This document shows positions 40,190 to 48,643 of a DNA stretch of 53,821 nt, piece by piece. Below the pieces are notes generated by a model. The model was not told the DNA's origin. It searched no databases and saw only the letters and a program-made list of their open reading frames with translations. Source of the stretch: Clostridia bacterium (GTDB lineage Bacteria > Bacillota > Peptococcia > DRI-13 > SV3-B141); NCBI GenBank assembly GCA_018433015.1, contig JAHDSB010000032.1, positions 1 to 53,821 on the forward strand, given 5' to 3'. Both the position numbers and the translations under genes were made by a program. Position 1 is the first letter of the stretch. The number at the start of each line of letters is the position of its first letter.

Positions 40190-41670
40190 GGGAACAATAT
40201 CCGGCTTTACTAATTATTGTGCCGCTTTTGACTGCACTTGTAATTCCAATAATTGCTTATTTAGTTAAGCGCTTAGTACGCTGGATAGCTATGGGTGCTT
40301 TGATTATAGCTAATATTAGTGCTATAGGAGCTTTGATGCATGTTCTTAACCAAGGAGTATGGCATTATAGATTTGGGAATTGGATGCCGCCCTGGGGGAT
40401 TGAATATGTAATAGATCCTTTAAGTGCAGGCATGGCTTTATTAATTTCTTTCATAAGTTTAGTAGTTTTGATATATTCTGATGTGTTTCTAAAAGAAGAG
40501 GGTTGGCTGAAAATTGGAATGTATCATACTCTTTATTTACTGTTAACAGTAGGTTTGCTAGGTATGGTTGTTACAGGGGATGTATTTAATTTTTATGTGT
40601 TTCTTGAGATATCCTCTTTATCAGCATATGGTTTAATTGCTTCCGGTGGTTCTAAAGCAGTAGTTGCTGCTTTTCGTTATTTATTAATTGGGACTATTGG
40701 AGGTTCTTGTTATCTATTAGGTGTAGGTTATTTATATGCTATAACAGGTACTCTTAATATGGGGGATTTAGCTGTAAGAGTACAGCCCCTTATGGATTCA
40801 CCAGCTGTTATAGTAGCTGTTTCTATGATTTTAGTAGGAATGGGTATCAAAATGGCCTTGTTTCCTATGCATGGTTGGTTACCTGACTCTTACACATATG
40901 CACCTCCCCATGCCATATCTTTCATTTCTGGAGTAATGACGAAAGTGGCGGCTTATGCCATGTTTCGCTATTTCTATTTCATTTTTGGAGCAGCCAATGA
41001 AACAATAGCTATAGTTTTGCAGGTTATAGGCGCATTTGCTGCTATAGGTATTATCGTTGGATCTATTATGGCTATTGCTCAGTCGGATTTCCGACGAATG
41101 CTAGCTTATTCCAGTATAGCCCAGGTTAGTTATATAGCTTTGGGACTGGCCATCGGTAATATGTATGGGCTGATTGGTGCTATGTTTCATATTCTCAATC
41201 ATGCCATTATGAAATGCTGTTTATTCCTTATTGCGGGTGGGATTAAATGGAAGACGGGAGAATATAAGATTGCTAAATTTATTGAAATGAGTCGTAAGAT
41301 GCCAAAAACTATGGGAGCATTTATCATTGCGGCGCTATCAATGGTAGGCATTCCACCTACGGCAGGATTTTTTAGTAAATGGTATCTAGTTTTAGGTGCT
41401 ATTGAAAAAAACATGTGGATTTATGTAGCAGCTATTGTTCTGAGTAGTTTGCTAAATGCTATCTATTTCTTCCGTATCATAGAAAATGCTTATTTAAAGA
41501 AAGGTCAGGAGGATATAGTCCCTGCCTCCCCTAAAAAGCCTGAACTGCCCTTTAGTATGCTTGTACCTATCATTGTATTAGGGATAGGGATACTAATTAT
41601 AGGTATTTTTAATGAGCCTATTGTTTGTCAAGTTATGCAGTATGGACTCCCAGGGGGTGGAATGAGATGA
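40186..41670 (+). CDS. mrpD: Mrp antiporter subunit D (MbhH-like)
   Basis: 494 residues, about fourteen helices, NuoL/M/N family. Key ion-path residues are present: the TM5 Glu in FYVFLEISSLSAYG, the TM7 Lys in GMGIKMALFPMHGWLPDSY, Lys in GVMTKVAAYAMF, and the Lys in HAIMKCCLFLIAGG. Ribosome site ACGGAGG. It should carry out Na+/H+ exchange with the other subunits. Confidence 0.94.
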   Translation: MREQYPALLIIVPLLTALVIPIIAYLVKRLVRWIAMGALIIANISAIGALMHVLNQGVWHYRFGNWMPPWGIEYVIDPLSAGMALLISFISLVVLIYSDVFLKEEGWLKIGMYHTLYLLLTVGLLGMVVTGDVFNFYVFLEISSLSAYGLIASGGSKAVVAAFRYLLIGTIGGSCYLLGVGYLYAITGTLNMGDLAVRVQPLMDSPAVIVAVSMILVGMGIKMALFPMHGWLPDSYTYAPPHAISFISGVMTKVAAYAMFRYFYFIFGAANETIAIVLQVIGAFAAIGIIVGSIMAIAQSDFRRMLAYSSIAQVSYIALGLAIGNMYGLIGAMFHILNHAIMKCCLFLIAGGIKWKTGEYKIAKFIEMSRKMPKTMGAFIIAALSMVGIPPTAGFFSKWYLVLGAIEKNMWIYVAAIVLSSLLNAIYFFRIIENAYLKKGQEDIVPASPKKPELPFSMLVPIIVLGIGILIIGIFNEPIVCQVMQYGLPGGGMR

Positions 41671-43169
41671 ACGTTTTAATAGATTACCGTCCCTTGTGGG
41701 CAGTAGTAATTTCTTTAGTTGCTGCCGGCTTAATAATGTTAAGTGATAAAAAACCTAATCTGCGGGAAGCCTGGACTTTAATTGCTGCTTTTGGAAAAAT
41801 GTTTATAGTGTTTTCCATGTTGCCTGCAGTATTATCGGGACAAATTTTAGTCACAGAACCATTACATGTTGCTAAAGGTATAAGCTTATATTTAAAAGCA
41901 GATCCGATGGCGATGATATTTGCAGCTCTGGCCTCTGCTTTATGGATAGTAACTTCTTTTTATTCCATAGGTTATATGCGAAAATTAAAAGAAGAGCATC
42001 AGACTGGATATTTTGCTAGTTTTGCTGTTTGTTTAGCAGCTACAATGGGCATAGCCTTTGCTGGTAATTTATTAACATTTTTTGTTTTTTATGAGATATT
42101 AACCATCGCTACGTATCCCTTGGTAATTCATGAGAGGGACGATGAAGCCATAAAATCAGGCAGAAAATATTTAGCCTACACTCTTATTGGTGGTCAGTTG
42201 CTCTTAGTAGGGATTATTTGGGTATATGTACTTACTGGTGGAGGGGATTTCCAAGCCGGAGGGTTCTTAGCAGGAAAAGGCTCGGTAACATCTTTGCGGA
42301 TAATATTTGTTTTAATGATGATTGGTACAGGTGTTAAAGCAGCAATTATGCCTTTGCATGGTTGGTTACCTGCGGCAATGGTTGCGCCTACCCCTGTAAG
42401 TGCTTTATTACATGCTGTAGCCGTTGTTAAAGCAGGAGCTTTTGGTATCCTGAGAATAGTGGGATTTGTCTTTGGTCCTGAACTATTAAAGGATTTGGGA
42501 GTAGCAACAGCCTTGGCCTGGATAGCCGGCTTCACTATAATAGTCTCTTCCCTTATTGCCATAGCCCAGGACAATTTAAAAAGAAGATTAGCTTTTTCTA
42601 CTATTGGTCAGTTATCTTATGTAGTTTTAGGAGCAGCACTTCTTACTCCCATGGGGATATTAGGGGGAATGTATCATATAGTTGCCCATGCGTTTATGAA
42701 GATTACATTATTCTTTTGCGCGGGGGCAATATTAGCAACTGTTCATAAACATAATATTAGTGAATTAAATGGTATTGGTCGACAGATGCCATTTACTATG
42801 GGAGCCTTTGCTATTGGTTCCTTAGGAATAACGGGATTACCCTTCATTGTAGGGTTTATTAGTAAATATAATTTGGCTCTAGGAGCACTAGAGAGAGGGC
42901 AAGGAATATTTATTGCAGTTCTATTAGCTAGTGGTTTGCTCAGTGCTTCTTATTTATTACCAATTGTATATATAGCTTTCTTTAAAAAATCTGAAGAGTT
43001 CCAAGAGTATAAGGAAGCTAATTTATGTATGCTTGTTCCCCTTGTCTTTACAGCAGCAGTATCAATAATATTAGGAATATTTCCTAATGCCGGAGCACAT
43101 TTTTATGATTTAGCGACAATGGCGGTTAAAAGTATAGTTACAGGCAACTTGCTTGGAGGAGGGTGGTAA
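41667..43169 (+). CDS. Second NuoL/M-type antiporter subunit
   Basis: 500 residues, about fourteen helices. Functional residues: Glu in FFVFYEILTIATYPLV, Lys in GTGVKAAIMPLHGWLPAAM, Lys in HAVAVVKAGAFGI, Lys in AHAFMKITLFFCAG. It could act as MrpA's N-terminal antiporter part, whose C-terminal part is encoded by the two small genes upstream. Overlap of 4 bp with mrpD. The start is the ATG at 41667 behind AGGGGGTGG. Confidence 0.9.
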   Translation: MNVLIDYRPLWAVVISLVAAGLIMLSDKKPNLREAWTLIAAFGKMFIVFSMLPAVLSGQILVTEPLHVAKGISLYLKADPMAMIFAALASALWIVTSFYSIGYMRKLKEEHQTGYFASFAVCLAATMGIAFAGNLLTFFVFYEILTIATYPLVIHERDDEAIKSGRKYLAYTLIGGQLLLVGIIWVYVLTGGGDFQAGGFLAGKGSVTSLRIIFVLMMIGTGVKAAIMPLHGWLPAAMVAPTPVSALLHAVAVVKAGAFGILRIVGFVFGPELLKDLGVATALAWIAGFTIIVSSLIAIAQDNLKRRLAFSTIGQLSYVVLGAALLTPMGILGGMYHIVAHAFMKITLFFCAGAILATVHKHNISELNGIGRQMPFTMGAFAIGSLGITGLPFIVGFISKYNLALGALERGQGIFIAVLLASGLLSASYLLPIVYIAFFKKSEEFQEYKEANLCMLVPLVFTAAVSIILGIFPNAGAHFYDLATMAVKSIVTGNLLGGGW

Positions 43170-43171
43170 TT

Positions 43172-43408
43172 ATGGGAACGGACAGACCTTTGCTACTTAG
43201 TGGTATATTAATAGGAGTTTTAATTTTGATAGAAGTAGTGTTCGTACACCACCACGCTCATTTCTGGTGGCATGATCTTATTGGTTTTGATGTATTTTAC
43301 GGATTGTTAGGATGTTTCATCTTAATCATTGTTTCTAAAGGATTAGGTAAGCTGTTTATTCAACGAGAAGAAGGTTATTATGACGGAGGTGAAGACTTAG
43401 ATGATTGA
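43172..43408 (+). CDS. Small two-helix membrane protein of the mrp operon
   Basis: 78 residues with two membrane segments (about 8-22 and 33-53) joined by the histidine-rich turn VFVHHHAHFWWHDLIGFD. Strong ribosome site GGAGGAGGG. I do not recognise a named family, but its place between two antiporter subunits, with overlaps, suggests a structural subunit. The acidic C-terminus reads EEGYYDGGEDLDD. Confidence 0.8.
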   Translation: MGTDRPLLLSGILIGVLILIEVVFVHHHAHFWWHDLIGFDVFYGLLGCFILIIVSKGLGKLFIQREEGYYDGGEDLDD

Positions 43409-45122
43409 GCTTCATCCAGCTATGGTGATGATATTTGGGGGAGTACTGGCAGGTATATTACCTAGGCGTCTCCGTCAGGTTGCTATGATCGCTGTACCGA
43501 TTTTAGCATTATTTAGTGTTATAAATCTAAGTAATGGCACAGTGTGGATATATCCTTTTATTAATAATTTAGAACTAACTGTCTTACATGTTGACAAGTT
43601 CTCTTGGATCTTTGCGTTTATTCTTTGCCTAATTACCTTGCTGGCAAATATTTATGCCTTACATGTTAAGAAGGGTGGAGAAATTATAGCAGCCCTTCTT
43701 TATGCGGGGAGTTCTCTAGGTGTAGTATTTGCAGGAGATTGGATAACGCTAATTTTCTTTTGGGAAATAATGGCTATTTCCTCCGTTTTCTTGGTCTGGT
43801 ATAAAGGGACTAAACGTGCCTTAGCAGCAGGCTTCCGTTACATTTTGATCCACTTCTTTGGCGGTAGCGTATTATTAGCGGGGATATTCTTGAAGGTTAT
43901 GGCAGGTGAAACGCAGATAACGGTTCTCACTGGGTCTAACGGCTTAGCGTTTTGGTTAATTCTTTGCGGTATCGGTATTAACGCTGCAATACCACCGTTG
44001 CATTCTTGGTTAACAGACGCTTATCCCGAGTCTACAGTAACGGGTGCCATTTACATGAATTCTTTTACCTCTAAAGTAGCAGTTTTTTGTTTAATTCGAG
44101 TTTTCCCTGGTTTAGATATTTTGCTATGGGCAGGCATTATCATGGCCTTTTATGGAGTTGTTTTTGCAGTCTTGGAAAACAATATTCGTAGACTGCTTTC
44201 CTATCATATTATCAGTCAGTTAGGGATGATTATTGCTGGTATAGGGATAGGCTCAGAACTAGCTATAAATGGGGCCCTTGCTTTGGCCATAGGCAACATA
44301 CTTTATAAATCATTACTGTTCATGAGTACAGGTGCAGTAATTCATACTACTGGGCGTTATAAGCTTACGGAGCTAGGGGGATTGTATCGCACCATGCCGT
44401 TAAATTTATTATTTTTCACAATTGGTGCCTTGGCCATATCTGGAGCTCCTTTGCTAAATGGTTTTATTAGTAAGCCCATGGTAATAACGGCTGCCACCTT
44501 AAGTCATATGCCCCTTGTAGAATTATTACTTTATATGTCGGGGATAGGTACCTTTTTATCCATTGCTTTAAAACTAGAATACTATTTATTCTTTGGAGAG
44601 GATAAAGGGATTAAACCTCAAAAAGTGCCAGTTAATATGTACGTAGCCATGGCAGGTGTATCCCTGGTATGTATTGTCTACGGACTTTTCCCCAATCTGC
44701 TATATCAAAAATTACCTTATGAAGTATCCTTTGTTCCCTATACCTTAGATCATGTTATTTCAGATTTACAGCTATTAGCTGCGGCATTTGTTCCTTTTTG
44801 GATATTGCTACCTAAACTTAAAACACATAATACGATTTCATTAGATCTTGATTGGTTCTATCGCAAACCCTTTGCAGCCTTTATAAATTATACAGTACAG
44901 GTATGCTGCAAAATTAGGGATGAGTCGGGAGTGTTAGGATATAAACTATTAAATATGGCTATTCCTCTTTTTAAAAATCCTTTGAAATGGGTAGCTTTAG
45001 AAGATGGAACACCCGCTCGAGAGGTTTATCAGGAAGACACTTATCGTTTTCCTATAGCGGTGCCTATTTTATTGTGTATAATAGCTTTTGTTGTTACAGC
45101 ATCGTGTATTTGGATATCTTAA
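43401..45122 (+). CDS. Third NuoL/M-type antiporter subunit
   Basis: 573 residues, about fourteen to sixteen helices. TM5 Glu is in IFFWEIMAISSVFLVWY and a Lys is in GNILYKSLLFMSTGA, but at the TM7 lysine place it has Asn: GIGINAAIPPLHSWLTDAY. The C-terminus has an extension (about 450-573) with a final membrane helix. The missing lysine may be a family trait; transport by this subunit is uncertain. Ribosome site GAGGTGAAG; 8-bp overlap with the previous gene. Confidence 0.9.
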   Translation: MIELHPAMVMIFGGVLAGILPRRLRQVAMIAVPILALFSVINLSNGTVWIYPFINNLELTVLHVDKFSWIFAFILCLITLLANIYALHVKKGGEIIAALLYAGSSLGVVFAGDWITLIFFWEIMAISSVFLVWYKGTKRALAAGFRYILIHFFGGSVLLAGIFLKVMAGETQITVLTGSNGLAFWLILCGIGINAAIPPLHSWLTDAYPESTVTGAIYMNSFTSKVAVFCLIRVFPGLDILLWAGIIMAFYGVVFAVLENNIRRLLSYHIISQLGMIIAGIGIGSELAINGALALAIGNILYKSLLFMSTGAVIHTTGRYKLTELGGLYRTMPLNLLFFTIGALAISGAPLLNGFISKPMVITAATLSHMPLVELLLYMSGIGTFLSIALKLEYYLFFGEDKGIKPQKVPVNMYVAMAGVSLVCIVYGLFPNLLYQKLPYEVSFVPYTLDHVISDLQLLAAAFVPFWILLPKLKTHNTISLDLDWFYRKPFAAFINYTVQVCCKIRDESGVLGYKLLNMAIPLFKNPLKWVALEDGTPAREVYQEDTYRFPIAVPILLCIIAFVVTASCIWIS

Positions 45123-45156
45123 GGTGAATTTTCTAACAATGGGATTTAGTAATAAA

Positions 45157-45186
45157 GAAAACCAGCATGATAAAATGCTGGTTTTC
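45157..45186. terminator. Bidirectional terminator after mrp operon
   Basis: GAAAACCAGCAT (45157-45168) and ATGCTGGTTTTC (45175-45186), a perfect 12-bp stem with a 6-nt loop; shared by the mrp operon and the convergent small gene. Confidence 0.88.
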
Positions 45187-45191
45187 TGTCA

Positions 45192-45362
45192 TTATTTATT
45201 GCAAGCGTAAATCGCACCATATGGAGTTGAGAATTCTGCTTGTTGACTCTCAATTCTTTTTGCTATAAAGAATTGAAAACAATTAGCAAGAATTACAAAA
45301 CTTAAAAGAAAGATTCCTAGTATAATCAAGGGTGCTTGTTTACAATGAAATAAAGTTAACAT
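45192..45362 (-). CDS. 56-aa single-span membrane protein
   Basis: MLTLFHCKQAPLIILGIFLL opens a 56-residue protein with one membrane helix (about 10-29), a short cytosolic or external tail with KRIESQQAEFSTPYGAIYACNK. The GAGGAGGT ribosome site lies 6 nt before the ATG, and a perfect promoter plus a 280-nt leader precede it, so I believe it is a real gene. No family recognised. It faces the mrp operon end. Regulation by its leader is likely. Confidence 0.7.
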   Translation of the reverse strand: MLTLFHCKQAPLIILGIFLLSFVILANCFQFFIAKRIESQQAEFSTPYGAIYACNK

Positions 45363-45642
45363 GGCTATTACCTCCTCATATTTAAATCTACGGATATGTA
45401 TCGGAATAAAGAAACAGCTAGATGTTATCACGGTAACCATCTGCTGCTCTGTTTTTTGGAAGAACAAAAAACAGATATCAAAACCGAAACATCGCGGCCT
45501 GATACCTGCAGTTTTAGCAAGGGTTATGCTAAAGATTGTTTATCTATAGCGGAGTCCTTACTTATTGCAAGTATGTCGGTTTAGAGAAAATAAAAGAGCT
45601 GATCTCTAAACTTTTAACACATTATTTGAAACGTCTGAAACG
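45363..45642 (-). promoter_or_regulatory. Long structured leader RNA, unassigned
   Basis: On the minus strand the leader has: a 9-bp hairpin GTTTAGAGA/TCTCTAAAC; a domain closed by CCGACAT/ATGTTTCGG containing ACTTGCAATAAGT and the 7-bp hairpin TTTAGCA/TGCTAAA; a 10-bp hairpin CTGTTTTTTG/CAAAAAACAG; and a terminator-like hairpin AGCAGATG-GTTA/TAACATCTAGCT followed by GTTTCTTTATT about 30 nt before the ribosome site. The layout is that of a riboswitch or attenuator, but I match it to no known class. Confidence 0.55.
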
Positions 45643-45648
45643 ATTGAA

Positions 45649-45677
45649 ATTATACTCCTATTTTGTCTTTTTGTCAA
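45649..45677 (-). promoter_or_regulatory. Perfect sigma-A promoter of the leader RNA
   Basis: On the minus strand TTGACA (45672-45677), 17-bp spacer, TATAAT (45649-45654): both hexamers are consensus. Confidence 0.85.
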
Positions 45678-45717
45678 CAGCATAAGATATAAATTGTATA
45701 ATTATGTTTATCCAAAT

Positions 45718-45754
45718 AAAGTAAACAGTAGCTTTTTATGCTACTGTTTACTTT
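45718..45754 (-). terminator. Terminator of the nhaC-racemase transcript
   Basis: A perfect 15-bp inverted repeat AAAGTAAACAGTAGC / GCTACTGTTTACTTT with a 7-nt loop; on the minus strand TTTATTT follows. It lies 220 nt after the racemase-like stop. The stretch between, 45755-45975, holds no gene I can see. Confidence 0.75.
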
Positions 45755-45975
45755 ATATTATTCTAACTGGAATACATATTAGCTAACATTTGCAGAGAAA
45801 AAGTTGATGAAATCTACACCTCACAAATATGCCTTGTTTGCAGTGGGAAAAGAATTTCCCGCTTAATCTATTAATGTCATTGTTGATATTTAGAATATCA
45901 AGATATACATGGAGCTAAGAACATTAAAGAATCTTTTGCGCACAAGTATTTTCCAGTGGGGGTTTTGTTCCCCTA

Positions 45976-46695
45976 TTATTGTACTATATATACTTGGGGA
46001 TGGACACAATAGTGCATGATATTTGCAGCTAGGGCTATATCAAATACGGGAATGTTCAGGGCATCATGAAGGTCACGACTAAATGTGGGGAGATTGCTAC
46101 ATTCAATGATGATAGCTTTAAGGTCGTTATTTTTATAGAGCAATTTTTTGGCACTATTTAAGACATCGGTTCGCATTTTATCTGGACTATAGTCTGCTGT
46201 CCCGTCGATTACTACTTCGGCAAAATGGGGTTCTTCTTGAAGACCTTGAATTATTACGTTCATGTCGGAACTTACTCCGGCTTCCAGCAAATGTTGTTCG
46301 GAAAGCATTTCAGAATGGCCGGTTAGAATCCCGATTGTTCCGGATTTGCCTAATGCTGTCCATATTAAAGGAATTAAAGATAGTGCGGAGGACATTGTTG
46401 GCAATCCTGTTTTTTTAGCTAGAAAATTTTGATAGATAGCCATTAAACCGCAATCGCCAACAATGGCTTTAACACCCCGGGCTTTGAGAGCTAGAGCCGC
46501 GTCAAGCAGTGCTTTTTCAATTTTTTTAGAACCGGTTATCAAATCGTCAAAGCTGCCTTCAATTACTTGGTAACATACGGGAAAAGAGAAGGTGCCATTA
46601 TGTCCGGGGTCACCAGGAATTCGTGGGGTTTTCTGATTAAATACTAAAATTCCTACACTCTGTCCATAGAAAGGATATCCTTTTTCAATTTTCAT
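45976..46695 (-). CDS. Asp/Glu racemase superfamily protein
   Basis: 239 residues. Two half-domains each with the expected cysteine: IVGDCGLMAIYQ (about residue 86) and IIECSNLPTFSRD (about 198). GKSGTIGILTGHSE is a phosphate- or carboxylate-binding loop. The family includes aspartate/glutamate racemases, hydantoin racemase and maleate isomerase; the substrate is open. The ATG at 46695 is favoured over a TTG 24 bases upstream that has no ribosome site. It follows the nhaC gene by 77 bp on the same strand, so the transporter may carry its substrate. Confidence 0.78.
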   Translation of the reverse strand: MKIEKGYPFYGQSVGILVFNQKTPRIPGDPGHNGTFSFPVCYQVIEGSFDDLITGSKKIEKALLDAALALKARGVKAIVGDCGLMAIYQNFLAKKTGLPTMSSALSLIPLIWTALGKSGTIGILTGHSEMLSEQHLLEAGVSSDMNVIIQGLQEEPHFAEVVIDGTADYSPDKMRTDVLNSAKKLLYKNNDLKAIIIECSNLPTFSRDLHDALNIPVFDIALAANIMHYCVHPQVYIVQ

Positions 46696-46772
46696 GTAGC
46701 AATCATTCCCTTCCGTCAATTATATGCAGTTGTCCAAGGAAAGGACATCTGCATATAAGGCTTGTATAATAT

Positions 46773-48191
46773 TTAATTAAGAGGTATTTTTGTTTCTGGA
46801 GTAAAGGGTTTACTGAAAGTTCTACCCCACCCAGTAAGAATGGAAAAGCACATTACAAGCAATAATGCCCAGCCATGAAAGGTATAAGCCGTAACGGTTA
46901 GGAGGGAAAAATCAACAGCAACTCCCGATCCTCCTGCAAACATATATGCTAACAGAGGGGCAAAGCCGTACGGAACTAGGCACATAGTAGCAGCCGAGAT
47001 TGAATCCAGAATATTCGCGCTTCGGTCTGGAGTAATATGATGTTTTCCAACAAGAATATCTTTAGCTATAGGGCCTTCCATTACAATGACCACACTATTA
47101 GCTACTGTCAGAATATTAAGTAAAATAGTAACAATGCTGATAGTAAACTCCGAAGATCTTGGAGTTTTAGTGAATTTTGTTAAAGAATTTATCAAGGCAG
47201 CGAAGAATCCCCCTTTTTCTAGCAAATAAATTAAACCCATTAATAACATAGCAAATACGGAAATATCTATGAGACTCATCATGCCTTCAACAATTACACC
47301 ACCAACGGTGAAAGTATTCATATCTATAACAAGCAAGCGTGCTGGATTAAGTAATCCTGTAAAAATACCAATAAGTAACCCGAAAGTTCCGCTGGTCATG
47401 AGTGCAACGATGAGATGAAGTCCTTTATACATCATCACAATAAGAATGGCAGGTACTACCAACATTATCAACCCTTTGGGAGAGAGTTCTCCGAGGAAGG
47501 ATAAGTCTGATTGGGCCTCTAAACCTGACCCGCCAAAAATGAAAAAGAAAATAGCGGCAATGGCTGCTGCGGCAAAAGCATACTTTAATCTAGAACGAAC
47601 AACAACAGGTACATCTACACCTTGAGTATAGGCCGAGGCGATGGTGGTATCCGAAACCGGAGCAATATTATCTCCAAAATAAGCTGCACTAACGATAGCG
47701 GCAAGCATAACAGGAGGGTTAGCCCCTAGGGCCACACCTACAGGATAAAGAATAGGAGCGAGGGCGATAACGGTACCAATAGCAGTACCTGTAGCTGTAG
47801 AAAGCAGGCTACCAATTATAAATGTAATAAGTGGGAAAAAGGCTCCTTTTAGTCCAATAGAAACGCTAAGCCAGATGAGGCCTTGAATTAAACCGGTTTC
47901 TTTAAGAAGCTGTGCTACTATTCCTGCCAAAAACCAGGCCATAACCATGATGGCGATCATTTCTGAGGACATTCCTTTAATGAAATATTCAGCACATTGT
48001 TGTGGGTTTTTTGCCATAAGGAGGGCAATGAGTACAGAGGCGAGGGTCGGTACCCAGAAAGCCATGGGCATAGCATTACCAGTCAGAGCAAGAGAAATTA
48101 TGCCAATAAATAGGATGATAAAAGGTAAAACCAGTCCAAATAAACCGCCGCGAAATTCAATCTTTTGCACTTCAGTAGTTTTATTAATCAC
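46773..48191 (-). CDS. NhaC-family Na+/H+ antiporter or Na+-coupled carrier
   Basis: 472 residues, about twelve membrane helices. GSLLSTATGTAIGTVIALAPILYPVG and AAYFGDNIAPVSDTTIASAYTQGVD are NhaC-family motifs. The C-terminal half has the second repeat with VTILLNILTVANSVVIVMEGPIAKD. NhaC members exchange Na+ for H+, and some, such as MleN, swap organic acids. Coupling with a racemase-like enzyme suggests organic or amino acid transport, which is inference. GTG start behind GAGGTG. Confidence 0.87.
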   Translation of the reverse strand: MINKTTEVQKIEFRGGLFGLVLPFIILFIGIISLALTGNAMPMAFWVPTLASVLIALLMAKNPQQCAEYFIKGMSSEMIAIMVMAWFLAGIVAQLLKETGLIQGLIWLSVSIGLKGAFFPLITFIIGSLLSTATGTAIGTVIALAPILYPVGVALGANPPVMLAAIVSAAYFGDNIAPVSDTTIASAYTQGVDVPVVVRSRLKYAFAAAAIAAIFFFIFGGSGLEAQSDLSFLGELSPKGLIMLVVPAILIVMMYKGLHLIVALMTSGTFGLLIGIFTGLLNPARLLVIDMNTFTVGGVIVEGMMSLIDISVFAMLLMGLIYLLEKGGFFAALINSLTKFTKTPRSSEFTISIVTILLNILTVANSVVIVMEGPIAKDILVGKHHITPDRSANILDSISAATMCLVPYGFAPLLAYMFAGGSGVAVDFSLLTVTAYTFHGWALLLVMCFSILTGWGRTFSKPFTPETKIPLN

Positions 48192-48643
48192 AAATTACAC
48201 CTCGCTAATTTTTTAGTTTAGTCATAATTGCAACCAAAAACAAAACCTAACCGAAACACACACCTACATCCTAAAGCCTTTTTGCTACATGATATCCGCT
48301 TTTATTTCACAATAACACAGATCTTGGAGAAAATATGTAAAACACCTTACATTTAAAAAAGTTCCTGGAAAGTTTTATTTTTTTAACGGAGCGTGTAAAA
48401 TTACTTCCTTAATAATTATTTTTAACGAGAGAAGTACATTTATAAATCATAAATTTTTGTAAAATGTTTTACAGAAAAAATAAAATAAGGGTTCTACAAT
48501 AGAACCGAACCGAAACACACACACATCATATACAGGGGTTTAAACCCTTAATAGTTTAGTAAGCCTAGAATTTCCGCGGAATTTTGGGTGAAAGTATTAT
48601 TGAAATTTAAGTAAAAAACCAAATGATTAGGGGAGGATGAATA
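48192..48643. promoter_or_regulatory. Palindrome-rich divergent intergenic region
   Basis: A 452-bp spacer between divergent nhaC and the aminotransferase gene without coding signals. It holds TGTAAAACACCTTACA (48336-48351) and TGTAAAATGTTTTACA (48458-48473), both imperfect/perfect dyads of TGTAA-N6-TTACA, with a partial copy TGTAAAATTAC (48394-48404). The 15-bp direct repeat AACCGAAACACACAC is at 48249-48263 and 48508-48522. Further palindromes are GGTTCT-N5-AGAACC (48490-48506), GGGTTTAAACCC (48536-48547) and TTCCGCGGAA (48572-48581). These are candidate operators for both genes. Confidence 0.5.

Noticed and set aside
45361-45584. Two plus-strand frames of 62 residues opposite the leader RNA
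   Set aside because: They lie over a structured leader with a perfect promoter on the other strand, have no ribosome site and no recognisable sequence.
45976-46719. Extended start of the racemase-like gene at the TTG at 46719
   Set aside because: No ribosome site before it; the ATG at 46695 is a better fit to the family.
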